From Acheta domesticus (Eukaryota > Arthropoda > Insecta > Orthoptera > Gryllidae), in the NCBI GenBank assembly GCA_031308135.1, contig JAHLJT010003656.1:68280984-68344983 (forward strand): a stretch of DNA of 64,000 nt. The letters run 5' to 3'. The position numbers and the translations under genes are program-made. Positions 1-12,900 of this stretch are shown here, one piece after another (the first letter of the stretch is position 1; each line of letters begins with the position of its first letter). The notes beneath the pieces were generated by a model that worked only from the letters and a program-made list of their open reading frames with translations, was not told where the DNA came from and ran no database searches.

Positions 1-861
1 TCTCCCTCCTCAGTGAGCAATGCAGATAAGACTGAAGAATTTTAATATAATTGAAAAGAGTTAGTGCGAAGGGCATCATGAGATGGCATTAGTGTAATAT
101 TTAAGAAGCAGTTAAGTAGAACTGTGTCAATAGTCTTGTCACATTATATTAAATATTTCAGTACTACTAGATAGTGCAGAAACAGATTTGCTTCCTTCTA
201 CATCTCATTTTAGGATTTACAACATTGCAATTGATGACCGTTTCCTAGTTACAACACTGTATGCTTGTGCAATGGGTAAACAACTATTCAGTTAGCTAAG
301 TAATAGAAACCACTGTTCATCTCACTTAATATAGATTACCAATGAGTTTCATATTTAACAACTATTCATTATTTTGAAGGTATGACCATGTAAATTGACG
401 TTCTGCATGATCACGTAACACTGAAACATTATCTAGTACTACTCAAGTGTTTCAGCACACACAAAAATCATTTTAGTTCATGGTAATGGCACTAATATTA
501 CTTTCTGTTAAAATTATGATTCAAAGAAACTAATATTAAAATTGTGCATAAATGTAATCTGTGCTTCTTAATATTTTTACTACAACACTTCTTTATCCCA
601 GCAAAAGCTTTAAACTTAATTGTAGTCATCTTCTATGTTTTTACAAAGCAAATTTTGGGGTTAGTGAATTTCGCTTATACAATATTTCAGGCATACAGGT
701 TGATAAATTGGCACATAACACAGCAGACAAGGAACATGGAATACAAATGAGGTTTCTAAACTTTCTTTCACAAGATGTACATTTCCATCTCATGACATCC
801 TGCAGTGGAAAAGAAAATTCAGGACCGCTCACAAGTCAGACGAGGAGGGTTGTGGCAACTA

Positions 862-972
862 TCACAACTCCTTGAGAAGTGCCGACTTTGCATTCTTTAA
901 CTTATCAAGTCGCCTTTGCAGATGATTATTTGAAGTTTCAAGTTCTTCAACTCGAGCTTGGGCTTCCCGAAG
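862..972 (-). CDS. Lrrfip: Lrrfip last exon B (family-conserved C-terminus)
   Basis: It encodes [20 protein letters not shown] and [16 protein letters not shown], then a TGA stop at 864-862. It aligns with the vertebrate LRRFIP C-terminus ([26 protein letters not shown]...). The acceptor is TTTCAG at 973 and the phase is 0. This is the conserved C-terminus of the long isoform; its 3' UTR would run toward position 1. Confidence 0.9.
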   Translation of the reverse strand, partial: LREAQARVEELETSNNHLQRRLDKLKNAKSALLKEL

Positions 973-3900
973 CTGAAACATAATAATACTGATTACAAAA
1001 CATGCACTTCAAACCATTAATATCACATGCCATCTATAATTATTTTCTGAGAATTAATAATTATCAACTGAAATTCCACACACTGTAGGTTAACTTTAAT
1101 ATCCCAATGAAAATTTTATACAATCAAATAAAAGTGTTAATAACAAGTACCAAATGCAATACAAAATTTCATTGTCCATAGTAATAATTTCAGAAACAAT
1201 CAAATCATTAGAAAAACTTTTCCTTTAAAGAGTAAATGTAATTTACAGATACGTTCAAATTCACATTCCTGTTATAATCGCAATCTATGAACTATTTGTC
1301 AGAAGTTTATTGCACAACTATCTCAACTCTCGTAAGTAAAACAATGTTTATGGAAAATCAGTTTTGATAGGTGAAAAACAAATATCTACAGATAATTCCA
1401 AACTTAAATATTCTTCTGAAAATTATTTTTATATTTCCCTCTCAGAGTATAAACTTTTTTAAAACAAAACTTCCTTCTAATACTAATCTTAAAATAAGCA
1501 GGAAGAACAGACTTAAATTTCTTACAAAATAAAATAAAGAACAAATGGCAATTGTTCATTTATAATATGCAGATATTCAATATGAACAATTCATCATTTA
1601 TCATTAAAATCATCCAAAATCTACAGAAAAAATTTTGAAAATTAAAAATAAATTCTTAAGTTCACAATTTGCATAGAAACCACATCTACTTCAAATCACT
1701 CTTGTATAAACTGCAGGGTGACAAAAGTATAAGTATTAGAAAATGTTCAAAAATAAGCTTGGAGAGTACACGATTCCAACATTTCCAAAACTCACTTTTT
1801 CAATAACAGGATCCCCCCAAAATATAAAAATGTAAGTCATACTCTTGAGATAGAATTGCATGAACACACAACATTCTCACAAAATACATTCTTCAGCTAG
1901 AATATTCTTTGTTAAATGTTCAATAAACAAAAACTTCAGATATCTTTATTCTATTTTCACAAATGTATTGATTAAATTTATAACATGACATGCACTTGCA
2001 CACAGGCAATAATATTTGCATACCATTGAAAATTAACAAATCTCTTAATCATAACATTACAATAAATAGATATTCAAGAACTGTAATTTTAGAAACCAAG
2101 CCCTTTCAAACTTCTCACACGGTTAATAAGTAAATGCACCAAAACAAAACACATTGCAATCACTCAGAAAAGCAAGCAACGCACACACAAGTGCTCACGG
2201 ACAAGCAGAAGGCCCAGCTCAGTGCATTATCGGGACAGTTTGAGCTGCTCGAACTGGTGGCTCAGAGCTGATTTGGCAGCCTCAGCTTTGGCAAGACGTT
2301 GAGTCAGATCACGCACCTAATGAGCACACCAAATACCATGGAGGCACAACATACTACTACAGAAGCACAAGCTCACACTAATCTCAATAAAGCTGCACCA
2401 CTGCACAACCTTTTCTGCTGCACCACTGCACAACTACTTTTCAAAATGTGAAAGACAAGAAGAGACAACTATTAAAGATAACATAATTTGACAAACTGAA
2501 GATGTCTACACAGCTACATAATACTGCAATTTTGAATGACGCTCAGCCAATACAATATTTTGCTATTTCAGAAAAATGGCCTAGGTAAACAAAACTTAAC
2601 AGATTTCAAACAAATCATTCTCAAGCTTTCAAAAAACAAGAGAAACAAAGAATGTGAATAAATTACAGAGTGAACATGTTAACTCTTACCTCTCTCTGTA
2701 ATTTCCTCTTTTCAACTTTCAATTCATCTTCAACTTTTTCAGCTGATTCAGATGCAGATTTGTATCGTATTACTTGACTTTCCAAGCGTGCAACCTATGG
2801 AAAGAAAAGTACATCAATAAACATTTTGTGGTCATAATCAATCAAGCTTTCAGGTATAAAGAGAGGTTTATATCTTACATTGGCCTGTAGAGTAGAAACA
2901 TCTTGCTCTGCTTTCTGAAGCCGAAATTTATAATCTCCTAATTGTTTATTTGCTTCTCCTATAAAAAATAATTAAATTATATGTAGCAATTGAAAACTGA
3001 AATGTCCTATTCTTTAGAAATTAATAATGCAATTTTTCAGAAAACAACTTTCAGATACCAAAGTAATGGCTACACTTCAACTTTTTCAACTGATTTGTTT
3101 CGTATAACTTGACTTTTCAAATATAATTACACTTCTCATAGGGGTTACAAAAATATTCTAAAAATCCAGTAAGAAATTAATTAGTACATAATTCTTTGAT
3201 TATTTCTTTTCTTTTCTTTTTTTTTACATGTCCATTTAAACTCTCTCTTCTCTCTCTCCCATAAAGCCATTTCTTGTGGTTCGCGAAAGGTTATTAATCA
3301 AAAGTGAAAGTCCTTTTCATCTTTGTTGGGTGAGCACACAGCGCGTCTAGTGCATGTGTCCTGTTAGGGTCAACACCCTCTTAATGTGAAAATAGGTTTA
3401 GTTTAGATTTAAGAATTTTTTTCTCGTAAATTCAGAAATTCAAAATCATCCAATGTGATAGCCTGCATAGTATGGCATGATATCACGCATAGTTCTATCA
3501 CCCTCCACCCTGTTTCAGAGCAGCCGGGCAAACTGCCAAGATCAACAACATGGGAAAGTTAGGTGTGGATCATCCGAGTAATGATAATATGGCCTGCACC
3601 ACACTGAAGGTTATAATTGTGGCCCTTGATGTCTTGCAATTTGGACAACTTCGACTTAAACTATTATACAGAAAATCAGAAAATATTTCTGAATAAGAAT
3701 TCACAATTTGTACAGGCACAGAGAAATACAATGAAAAATATTGAATTCTTGAACTATACATACTTCTCCACTAAAGAATTAAAAATGTCAGTATGAAGTA
3801 CTGATTTCATTATCTATCATTTGTTTGACAATGTTCAGATAATGATTCTTTCATTACCAACATAAACAACGCAAATAGTGGTTCCATTCAATTTTATAGA

Positions 3901-6900
3901 ATTTTGTCATATATATTTCTCCATACCATTTTTTGTTTAGAACAATTGAAGAGACAGGCAATGAAATGCGACTTCCAGGAAAAAGCAATATTGAAAAACA
4001 TATTTTTATGAAAAGTCAACCAACATTCACAAAGATAAAAACTACATAGTAATCTTCAAAATAATATATTTTCTAAAAAAAACTTTGTTGTACGTTTTCA
4101 TTCTCTTTCCTTTAAACACAGAAAAAGACTGTGTTTTAGTAGGAAAGACAATATAATTAATATTTTTAGGTTTGAAAAGTTTTGAATAAGTTTCACATTT
4201 TTTCATAAATAACCTGTATTAAAATTGTTAAAAATAAAATTTCCTAATAATTGATTAATTGATTGTTGAATAGTAATTGATTATTGAATAGTAAGCTAGT
4301 ATTATTTCCAAGATCTTGAGATCTTTACTCCATGAAAGATTTCAAATTATCCACTGTGAATTTCAACTCTCAACCAATCATTTAATAGATGCTAACAGCA
4401 AGGCATGGACGCAATATAATGTAAATGAGCTAATAGCGGGTGATCAGTTTAAAACGCAATCCTGTTGTTTGAGGCACTGAGAGAAAAGTGAAAGAACTGT
4501 AACACTGCTTCTGAGACAGCTCCTTTGACTGCATTTTTTGTGACAGTCCCTTCACTTACCATCTCGTTCCTTTCACTTGCCCACTTCCCATGGTCTGGGT
4601 CATACCTGCTCAAAGCAAAACATGCTGCTTCTTCATTCACAGTTTTGAAGTTAACTTACAATGCATCTTAGCATAGAGCAACACAGATTTGTGGTGGAGG
4701 AATATTTTGGAATGCAATCTTTCAAAAACTGGCAGACAACTTTCAGAGATAAATTTTCAACTGAGACCAGAGTATCATATTAGATAGTTAAATGCTATCG
4801 TGAGACAGAGGATGTGTTTTATCAGAAAAGCAGTCACTGAAATACAGTGCTCACGCAGCAAAAACTAAAGGAAGTTTGGGATGTCCTTTCAAATTCTCCA
4901 AAAAACACATTAAAGAAGCTTCAGTAATAATGTAATCTTCTTATGGAAGTGCGCTATGTGCCACAACATAATTGAAAATGCACATATTCAAACAGAGCTT
5001 AAGGTTTCTGATCATGAATTACTGTAATTGGCTTCAATGATGTTTAGTTTTAATTGATTGTTGAATAGTAATTGATTGAATAGTAAGATTAGGTATTGTG
5101 ATGAAGCTTGGTTTCATCTGGATGGATATGTTAACCAGCAAAACAGAAGAATCTGAGGTACTGAGAGACCACAGGAAACAGTAGAGAGACCATTGCATTA
5201 AAAAAAAAATTGGAGTATGGTGTGGCAATCCTCGTCACAGAATAATTGGTGCATTATTTTGCAAAGAAATAGTAATGGTGGACACATATCAGAACATATT
5301 GAAAAATTTTGTATCTCGTCTCAAAAAGGATGAGAGAAATGGTTTGTTTCAGCACAATGGGGTGACATCACATACTGCGAAGTTGGTAATGCAATTTCTA
5401 GAAGAGTTTTTTGGGAACTGAATAATTTCACAAGGTCTGTGGCCTCCTCAATCACCTGATTTGACACCACCAGATTTTTATCATTGGGGATTCTTCAAAA
5501 ATACAGTTTATGCAAACAAGCCAGGTAATTTCAAAAAGCTACAAAGAAATGTCAAGGAGGCAATTCACATGATTGCCAAAGAAACTTGGGTTACAGCAAA
5601 TGTTCTCAAGTGAGTTAATGCTCGTTTGTTAGCAAATGGAGGGTATTTTGAACATTTTTTATGTGGTTTGCTTGTTTTCAACACCAATTTTTCATATTAA
5701 ATAATTTCCTTTTCTGCTTTACGAATTACTAAACTAGCTTTCTTATTTTTGTTGGCAGGGAATTTCCATAACCTTCATTGTTACAGGATTATTCTCTTTG
5801 AACTCATGGCCATGACTGTCACCTATTCTCGTCCTCTAGGGGACAATAGACGAGAGAGGGGATTAAACAAACTTCCCAACAGGTTACTTGTTTGAAACCG
5901 CCAATCACAAAACGACCCACTCAAACACGGTTGCCAGTGCAATTCACTATGCCTGCAGTGGGTTGATTTTAAACTGATCACCCCAAACTGAATACTTTCA
6001 TATTAAAATTAAAAGGGTTTTCAATCAAATTGAAACATATCAAAGAAAATTACTCACTCTGAATGTCAACAAGATCGGTGTCTGGTCCATTCATGCTGGC
6101 GCCCGCACCAGCCGGCCTCAGCCGATCTGACTTATGGCGGCTTCGCTCCTCTTCAAGTTCTAATTTCAAGTGTCTAACTTGATCTAAGAGCTCATTGCGT
6201 TCCTCAGCAAACCTTCGTAGCCGCACATCTAATCACACAAAAATAATAACACTTTGTATCAGCCACAAAAGCACCATATGCATGATCTGCAGCACAAAAC
6301 ATTTTTAATGTCATGTGTGTCAATTTAATGTTATAATATACAAAGATGAAATCAATTCACACAGAGATGCTGCAGTGAACATCTACTAGAAGAAAATCTT
6401 TTCGAAAATTAAGAATTGTTGTCATTAAGTTCTCAATTTCTATTAACCCTGCAATTGGTGCAGTTGCAAAAAGATAGACGTTAAAACATTGTATTTGAGA
6501 GATATATATTCATTTTTTTCCAGAAAAGAAATGGAAGTTTCTAATATGAACACTGAGATTAAAGTAAATAATTATTATACTATTAATCATGAAAATAGAG
6601 AGGTAAAATGCCTTTAGATCCAGTTAAATTTTCAAATGTGAAGTCTTTTGACAACATAAATATGGAATGAACTGAATTTATAAAGACTGAGCCTTGTACA
6701 GTTTGCCATAAAAGAGAAACCAATAGGAACCATTTTCACCACAATATGATAATCATCAAAAATATTAGAATCTTATTCTTTTATCACATACTTTCAGCTG
6801 TATTGTAAATTGTAATCACAAACATTTCTTTAACATGTTTCAAATTTCCTTCAATTGTGCATGTCTTAATTTCAAATTTCAACACCCCAAACACAGTTTC

Positions 6901-9900
6901 TCCTTACCTAATGTTCCTTCACCTGCTGTTTGGAGAAGTTCAGCATTCTCTATAGATACCAAAGCTCGTTTAGGAGGTCGTTTTGACTGAGTTTTGTCAC
7001 CTGAATCTTCTTCCTCACTGCTTTCTTCATCACTGGATACCTGAGTATCGCCAACAATCATGAGTCCTGCTTCCTGCAAAAGAAATAACAAATATCTTAA
7101 TTTTACAATTTAAAATATTTTTGCTGAAAAACTGCACAACAGAGAAACAAGTGCATCATCATTTATTATATAAAAAGAAGTCACATGTAATCAGCTATTA
7201 CCATATTCATTGCCATTATTAAAATGAATAACGACTAGGTATTTTAACACAGTCTTGGTTTATGTGTCTTATAAGATTAAATGTTCAAAATGTACTAAAA
7301 ATACACACTTTCATAAATTCATCCAGAAATATTTTTTTAATCCTGAAAGAAAATAATGTTACTCAAAGATCTTCACGACTCTTAAATATCTTAAATCAAT
7401 AACTAAACACACCAAATTTTAATAATTTCTTAGTTTCATTGTCCAGGTTTTGAAGTTAAGCAATAACTGTAGTTCTTTATTAAAAAAAATTCTTTGTAAA
7501 CCTTCTTTTGGAGGAGAAGTAAAGAAAAACTGGCTTCCCGTATTGTAGATTTACTGCTTGTGAAAGATCCTCAAGCTTAACGAAGCCTCTGAGCTAAATT
7601 CAAATCTCCTGTTTTGTCACCCTCACAACACCTTCTTTCTCCGCTAGATGGTGAAAGCAGCGTAGTGAAATTTGTGTGGTCACATGGAAAAGCAGGCCTG
7701 ATTGCCTCAGTCTCTCCGTGTAAAATAACGCATAATTGAACTGAATTAATTCTTATATTGATGAAAAAATATAAATCACATTTAATTGATTGTGGTGTAG
7801 TAGCCAAAGAAACCTTCAATAAATATGATTATCAACTCTATTTCTTAGAAAGGGTAGCAAATATCTATCTTCAATTGTAAAACTTATCTTCACTTCCATG
7901 AAACTCACTAATGACAAGCATCAGAGTAACTTCAAATATTGCACACCCATCATTAAAAGATACATGGCATTTTCCTTCAATAACAGGGGTACATTTTGTG
8001 TTCCTAATAAGGAAGACTCAAAGAAAAGACACAGAAACACCCGTCTGAATAATATGGTAAGAATATTAGTTGAATAGGTAAGACTATTATGATGAATTAT
8101 TCCCAGTTTAAAGCACAATGTAATATCTGTCAAATACAATTTAAGAGGATCTCAATGGCAAATAAACATGCATTAACCACTCTGTCAGTGTCAATTCACA
8201 AGTAGATGGAGATCAGTTTAAAAAGTACGTCATTCAGTAAGTTATATTATTCAATGTATACTTCTAAAAGGGTAAGGGTTTTTAAACTTTTGATTTCTTT
8301 ATTTTCATTTCTTACTATCATAATTCCTTTTGCAACTTTGCAATAATCTCTCAAGAATTGCCAGCAAATAATAAATCTGAATGAAAACTGGTAATCTACT
8401 GTGCACACAACATTTTTAAACTCTGTTCACTAACTTTTAAGGAAGAGCAAAATGAGAAATGTAAAATAGTGCAATAAATTGTCATAATTTAGATTTGGAT
8501 TAGATTAGTTATCTACTGAAAAACCTATCTTGTATTTTTATTGCTTAGTGGTCATTTTGAAAATTACCTTTCTTAGAATTCATTCGGGTTATGATAACTT
8601 TCTTTGAAACTTTAGAATCACTCTACAACATGCTACATGTCTGTGTGGTATTGAAAAATAATTGAACTGTCACAGAAATATTAATTTCCACTGTGTTAAT
8701 GTGAAGCTTACTAAAAAACTAGTTAATGTAGTTTAGCTGTCTTAATTAACCAAAGATTGTTTTTATGCAAAGGAAATAACAAAAGAGAAACGTTTTTTGG
8801 ACTTGTATTACATGGAAAAATATTTTAAATCACAAACCAATTACCAACTCTGTCACTGCACAATCATTATGTGTTGAGTGTTTATACATCCAAGGATCAG
8901 ATTCTCTATAAGTTGGTGATTGACAGTTGCGAATGGAAGGGAGCGACGTTGACAGTTTGCATACCACTGAGCACGTGCTCCCAGGACAAGAAAATAAACA
9001 CTTGAAATAAATACTTATTAAAGTAACCAAATCATACACTCATATTGTATGAAGTTACAGCTTTAGAAGCACAACTGTCAATCACCAACTTATTTTAATC
9101 GGACCATAACCCTAACCACATTGATATCAGTTTTAATCTGTCAACTACTTGTATAGTCATCTAGATGAAAGGATGAGTGGATTCATATACGAGACTACTT
9201 TACAGATTTCTAATGAGTTGTGTCATTCATCCTGTGAGAATAAATGGTTATATTCACATGTAATGAAAATGAAGGAAAAGTCTTTCCTAAAGGAAATCTG
9301 TGTCAATTCTTAAAAAAAGTAACTAGTACTGAAGTGTATTAATACATGCATAATTAGCTGTTATTTCCCATTACCTAACCTAACTTAAAAACTTGCATGC
9401 TTAATTTTTGTGTACTTGTGAATAGGAAAAGAAGACACTGGATGATTGTCATGAATCATCCAGTGTTTTATATTTCACATCATTAGCCTTGACTTAAAAA
9501 AATCAATAATTTCATTTCATTTTAACGCAACAGTTGAAAGATCGTCTTCCAATTTTATTATTTACCCAATATTACTTCAAAAGAAAACTCAAAAAATAAA
9601 AGATATCAAACTGGTTTTGAGAAAAATCTCAAAGAAATATTAAGTCAGCTTGTTAGGGCAACTATTCTTTGAAAAGTAGTCTAATTATCCTCATGAAAAG
9701 AAATGAGATACTGGTATTGTCTCAAGGTTTATTAACCATCACAAGAATTATTTCTACACTTAAATGCTCTTTAATAACACAGGTCCACAATGAAAAATCA
9801 ACCGAAACGAATCACTGTGTGATTTACCATGTATCATGCCCTGATTTCAAATATTTACTAACAATTTCTCTACAAGTTTCATTTTTGTGATAAGATGCTA

Positions 9901-12900
9901 TTAATATCGTGAATGTGCGAATTATCTGCCAAAATAATGACTTACCTAGTTAACAATGCAAAATCATCAGAAAAGGAAGTATGTGAAATTTAATCAGTGT
10001 CATGCCCTGTTTCCAAATGAGCTCTTGTTTTGACTAGCGTATCTCAAAACAGATAAAGAAGAGACAGAAACAGAAGAGAGTCTGGAAAGCACAGTGTTCT
10101 CAATGTTACCCTTGTTGATCCCAACATGATATTTCTCTCTCCTCTTCATATAAAGCTTAGATTAATTGTCTGGTGAAGATGATGGATGTGGCAAACTGTG
10201 GAGCATTCCAGTGTCTCTGTGAAAAATTTTAAAAAATCGGTACAGCAAAAACGAAGGACAGTATCTTTCTAAATCCAAAAGATTTTAATAGATGATTCAC
10301 TCACACAAATGGGGACTCCAGAAGAACAAGCTGTCTGGACTAGTTTTCAGCAAGTGTGTGATGGAAAACACATTCTCGTATTTTCTTAATGAAATCAAGA
10401 GACTTTGGTGTACTATTCAGAAACTGGGCTGTAGAATGTCACTTAAGTTATTCTTTCTACACTCCCATTTAGACTTCTTGATAATCTCAGTGAGGTGAGA
10501 GATGAACAAGGTGAGTGTTTCCATCAAGACATCCGAACAAAGGAGCAATGCTAGCAAGGTTTCTGGAATAACTCCATGATGACAGATTTCTGCTGGGTGT
10601 TATACAGACAGGATCCTGAAGGTGTTCACAAGAGACATGGGAGTTCTTTACATTTCTGAGTAAGCTGTACTAACAATTATAAGGAAATGGAAAATGGCTA
10701 ATTTGCGTGTAATAAATGGATTCGCTATTGTAGAAAAATAGAGGGTGTTGGTGCAAGTCTGAATCCAAAAACGTAATCTGTGTTAAAAACTAATTTAGAA
10801 AAACATGCTTACATTTCTGATGACTTCAACAAGTTTCATTTTGTAGACCTGAGTAATTAGACAAGTACAATCCAATTTTAACTCAAAATCTATATAGCTA
10901 ATCCTCAATGTGTTTTGTAGAAGCTGAAGCGTAGATCATTTTGAGAAATGTGGCACATAATATTAATGATATTAGTACTAAAGGATATGAAGAGTTGAGG
11001 TGAGGTATGGTTAAGGTCTCCACATCCTTTAGAATACAGTCATAGTTAAGCAAGTATATAAGAATGAGAAAGTGCTAAATTAGTTAGGTCTCTCCTTTAT
11101 TTTTTTAAACATTACCATTGATTTCTAAAATACTCAGCATGCAAGATCTTTTTCAAGTCAGATTACCACATACCTTGTACAGTTAAAATAAATATACATC
11201 AGCAATAGTGAATATTCTATTTCATAGGACAATGCCTTCTTTATAAATCACACTTTCAAAAGAGGTTATGCATGAAATAAATGTGACAATACCTTCAATC
11301 TCCTCACAGATATAACTTTTAATAAACAGTTATATACTTACAATATATATCAACTTTGAAATTATGTCTAGAAAGCAAAACATGTCATGAAGTTAAAATA
11401 AATTGGTAAACTTTTAATCTTTACTAACGTTTAAATTTTACATAAATATAATTATTTTGTAAAATTTATGGAAATTTTTCAATGATAAACAGGTTTTGCA
11501 ACAAAATAAATTCAAATGCTTTAAAATAACTTTACAACAAAATAACAATTAATCACTTGAATTACTTTTAATGTAAAAATATATTTTTGTACAACTTCAT
11601 ATTACACAAGTGTATTCTCATTGTGCTACTTCCACACCTGTAGGTTGCAGCTGATCTGACCGCTGAGACATTACCTGAAAATATATTTTGCCTAATAACT
11701 ACAAAGGTTTATAGTGAAAGAATAATTCTCAGATGATAGTGAAGATAAAAATATAGAACACACACCACTCTACTCACATTCCCAAAATGATACAGAAGTA
11801 AACAAGCAATTACAACCATAACACATTTGATGGATCATTTATAGCTTAGAATAACCACCACCTGGTTCAAAACTTTCAGATATTACAACATTTAGTCTTA
11901 CATATAAGTGTTATAGAAGAAGGTGAAAGTTAATCTCAAGAAAAACCCTTATAACCTAACAGTAAAGCATATTTTTAAGCCATTTTAAACCACACCAAAG
12001 AAAGTAAGTGGCAAGAATCGCTAAAACGTCTGTGCAGATATAAATAGAAAGTTTGAAGATTCTGTAAATATTTACTATATACTGTATATCATTTTAAAGT
12101 GCAATTGCTAACAAGAAAACAGAAGCTTACCTGTTTAAAAAATAATTCAAATAAATTATTTTAGCAGTATATGGACCTGTGACAGTGACAGGACAGTGAT
12201 TTCTCTGACCCTTCTAGGTCCACACAAAAAAATATAAGGATTGATATTAATTTTTCTGCAGTTTGCATTCTGAAATTGTCTGACTATCTCCAAACTTTTA
12301 GGTAAAACAAATTGAATTCTTTACAATTTTGTGGTTCAAATATATGATAATAAAACTTATTGTTAGTTTACATGAACTTTATATGGTAAGAAACCTGTCC
12401 CCGTTTCCTTAGAATAAAGAGCAGAACAATAGAAACTCAATACAACATTCTTAATATAGGATGAAACAATAAGATACATCACATCTTATGATAAATGTTT
12501 AAAGTAACACTAACATCATGAAAAATACCCAAACTCCACAAACACACAGAAATATATCAATGTAAAAGTGAGTAATTATTATTATTACCTGAATCAGCTG
12601 ATCTCTCTCCTCCAGCTGGGATTTGCACCACTCCATGTCCTCTTTCAGCTTGTCCCACGCCCGTTTCAGCTGATCATGCTCTCTACACTTTTCCTTGTGT
12701 TCTCGCTGTAAAATACATCAGTATGACTTACACACTAAACATACATATTAACTCAGTTCAATCCAGTAGAGTGAAGGATTCAAACCTGAAGCTGAGAGTG
12801 CTGTTCCTCAAGATCATCAAGGCGATCCTTAAGCAATTCTACTTGGTATGTCAGTGATGCTTTTTCATTGTCTAGCTGGGCATTCTGAACCATTGCCTTC

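Larger units (their letters stand above)
7074..12588. other. Large Lrrfip intron (exon 5 to exon 6)
   Basis: The intron is 5.5 kb and AT-rich. It contains the fold-back element at 8.9 kb, the hairpin at 9.4 kb, the decayed gene at 10.3 kb and the possible early last exon at 11.6 kb. I see nothing else that I can name; the short open frames in it have no recognisable content. Confidence 0.7.
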
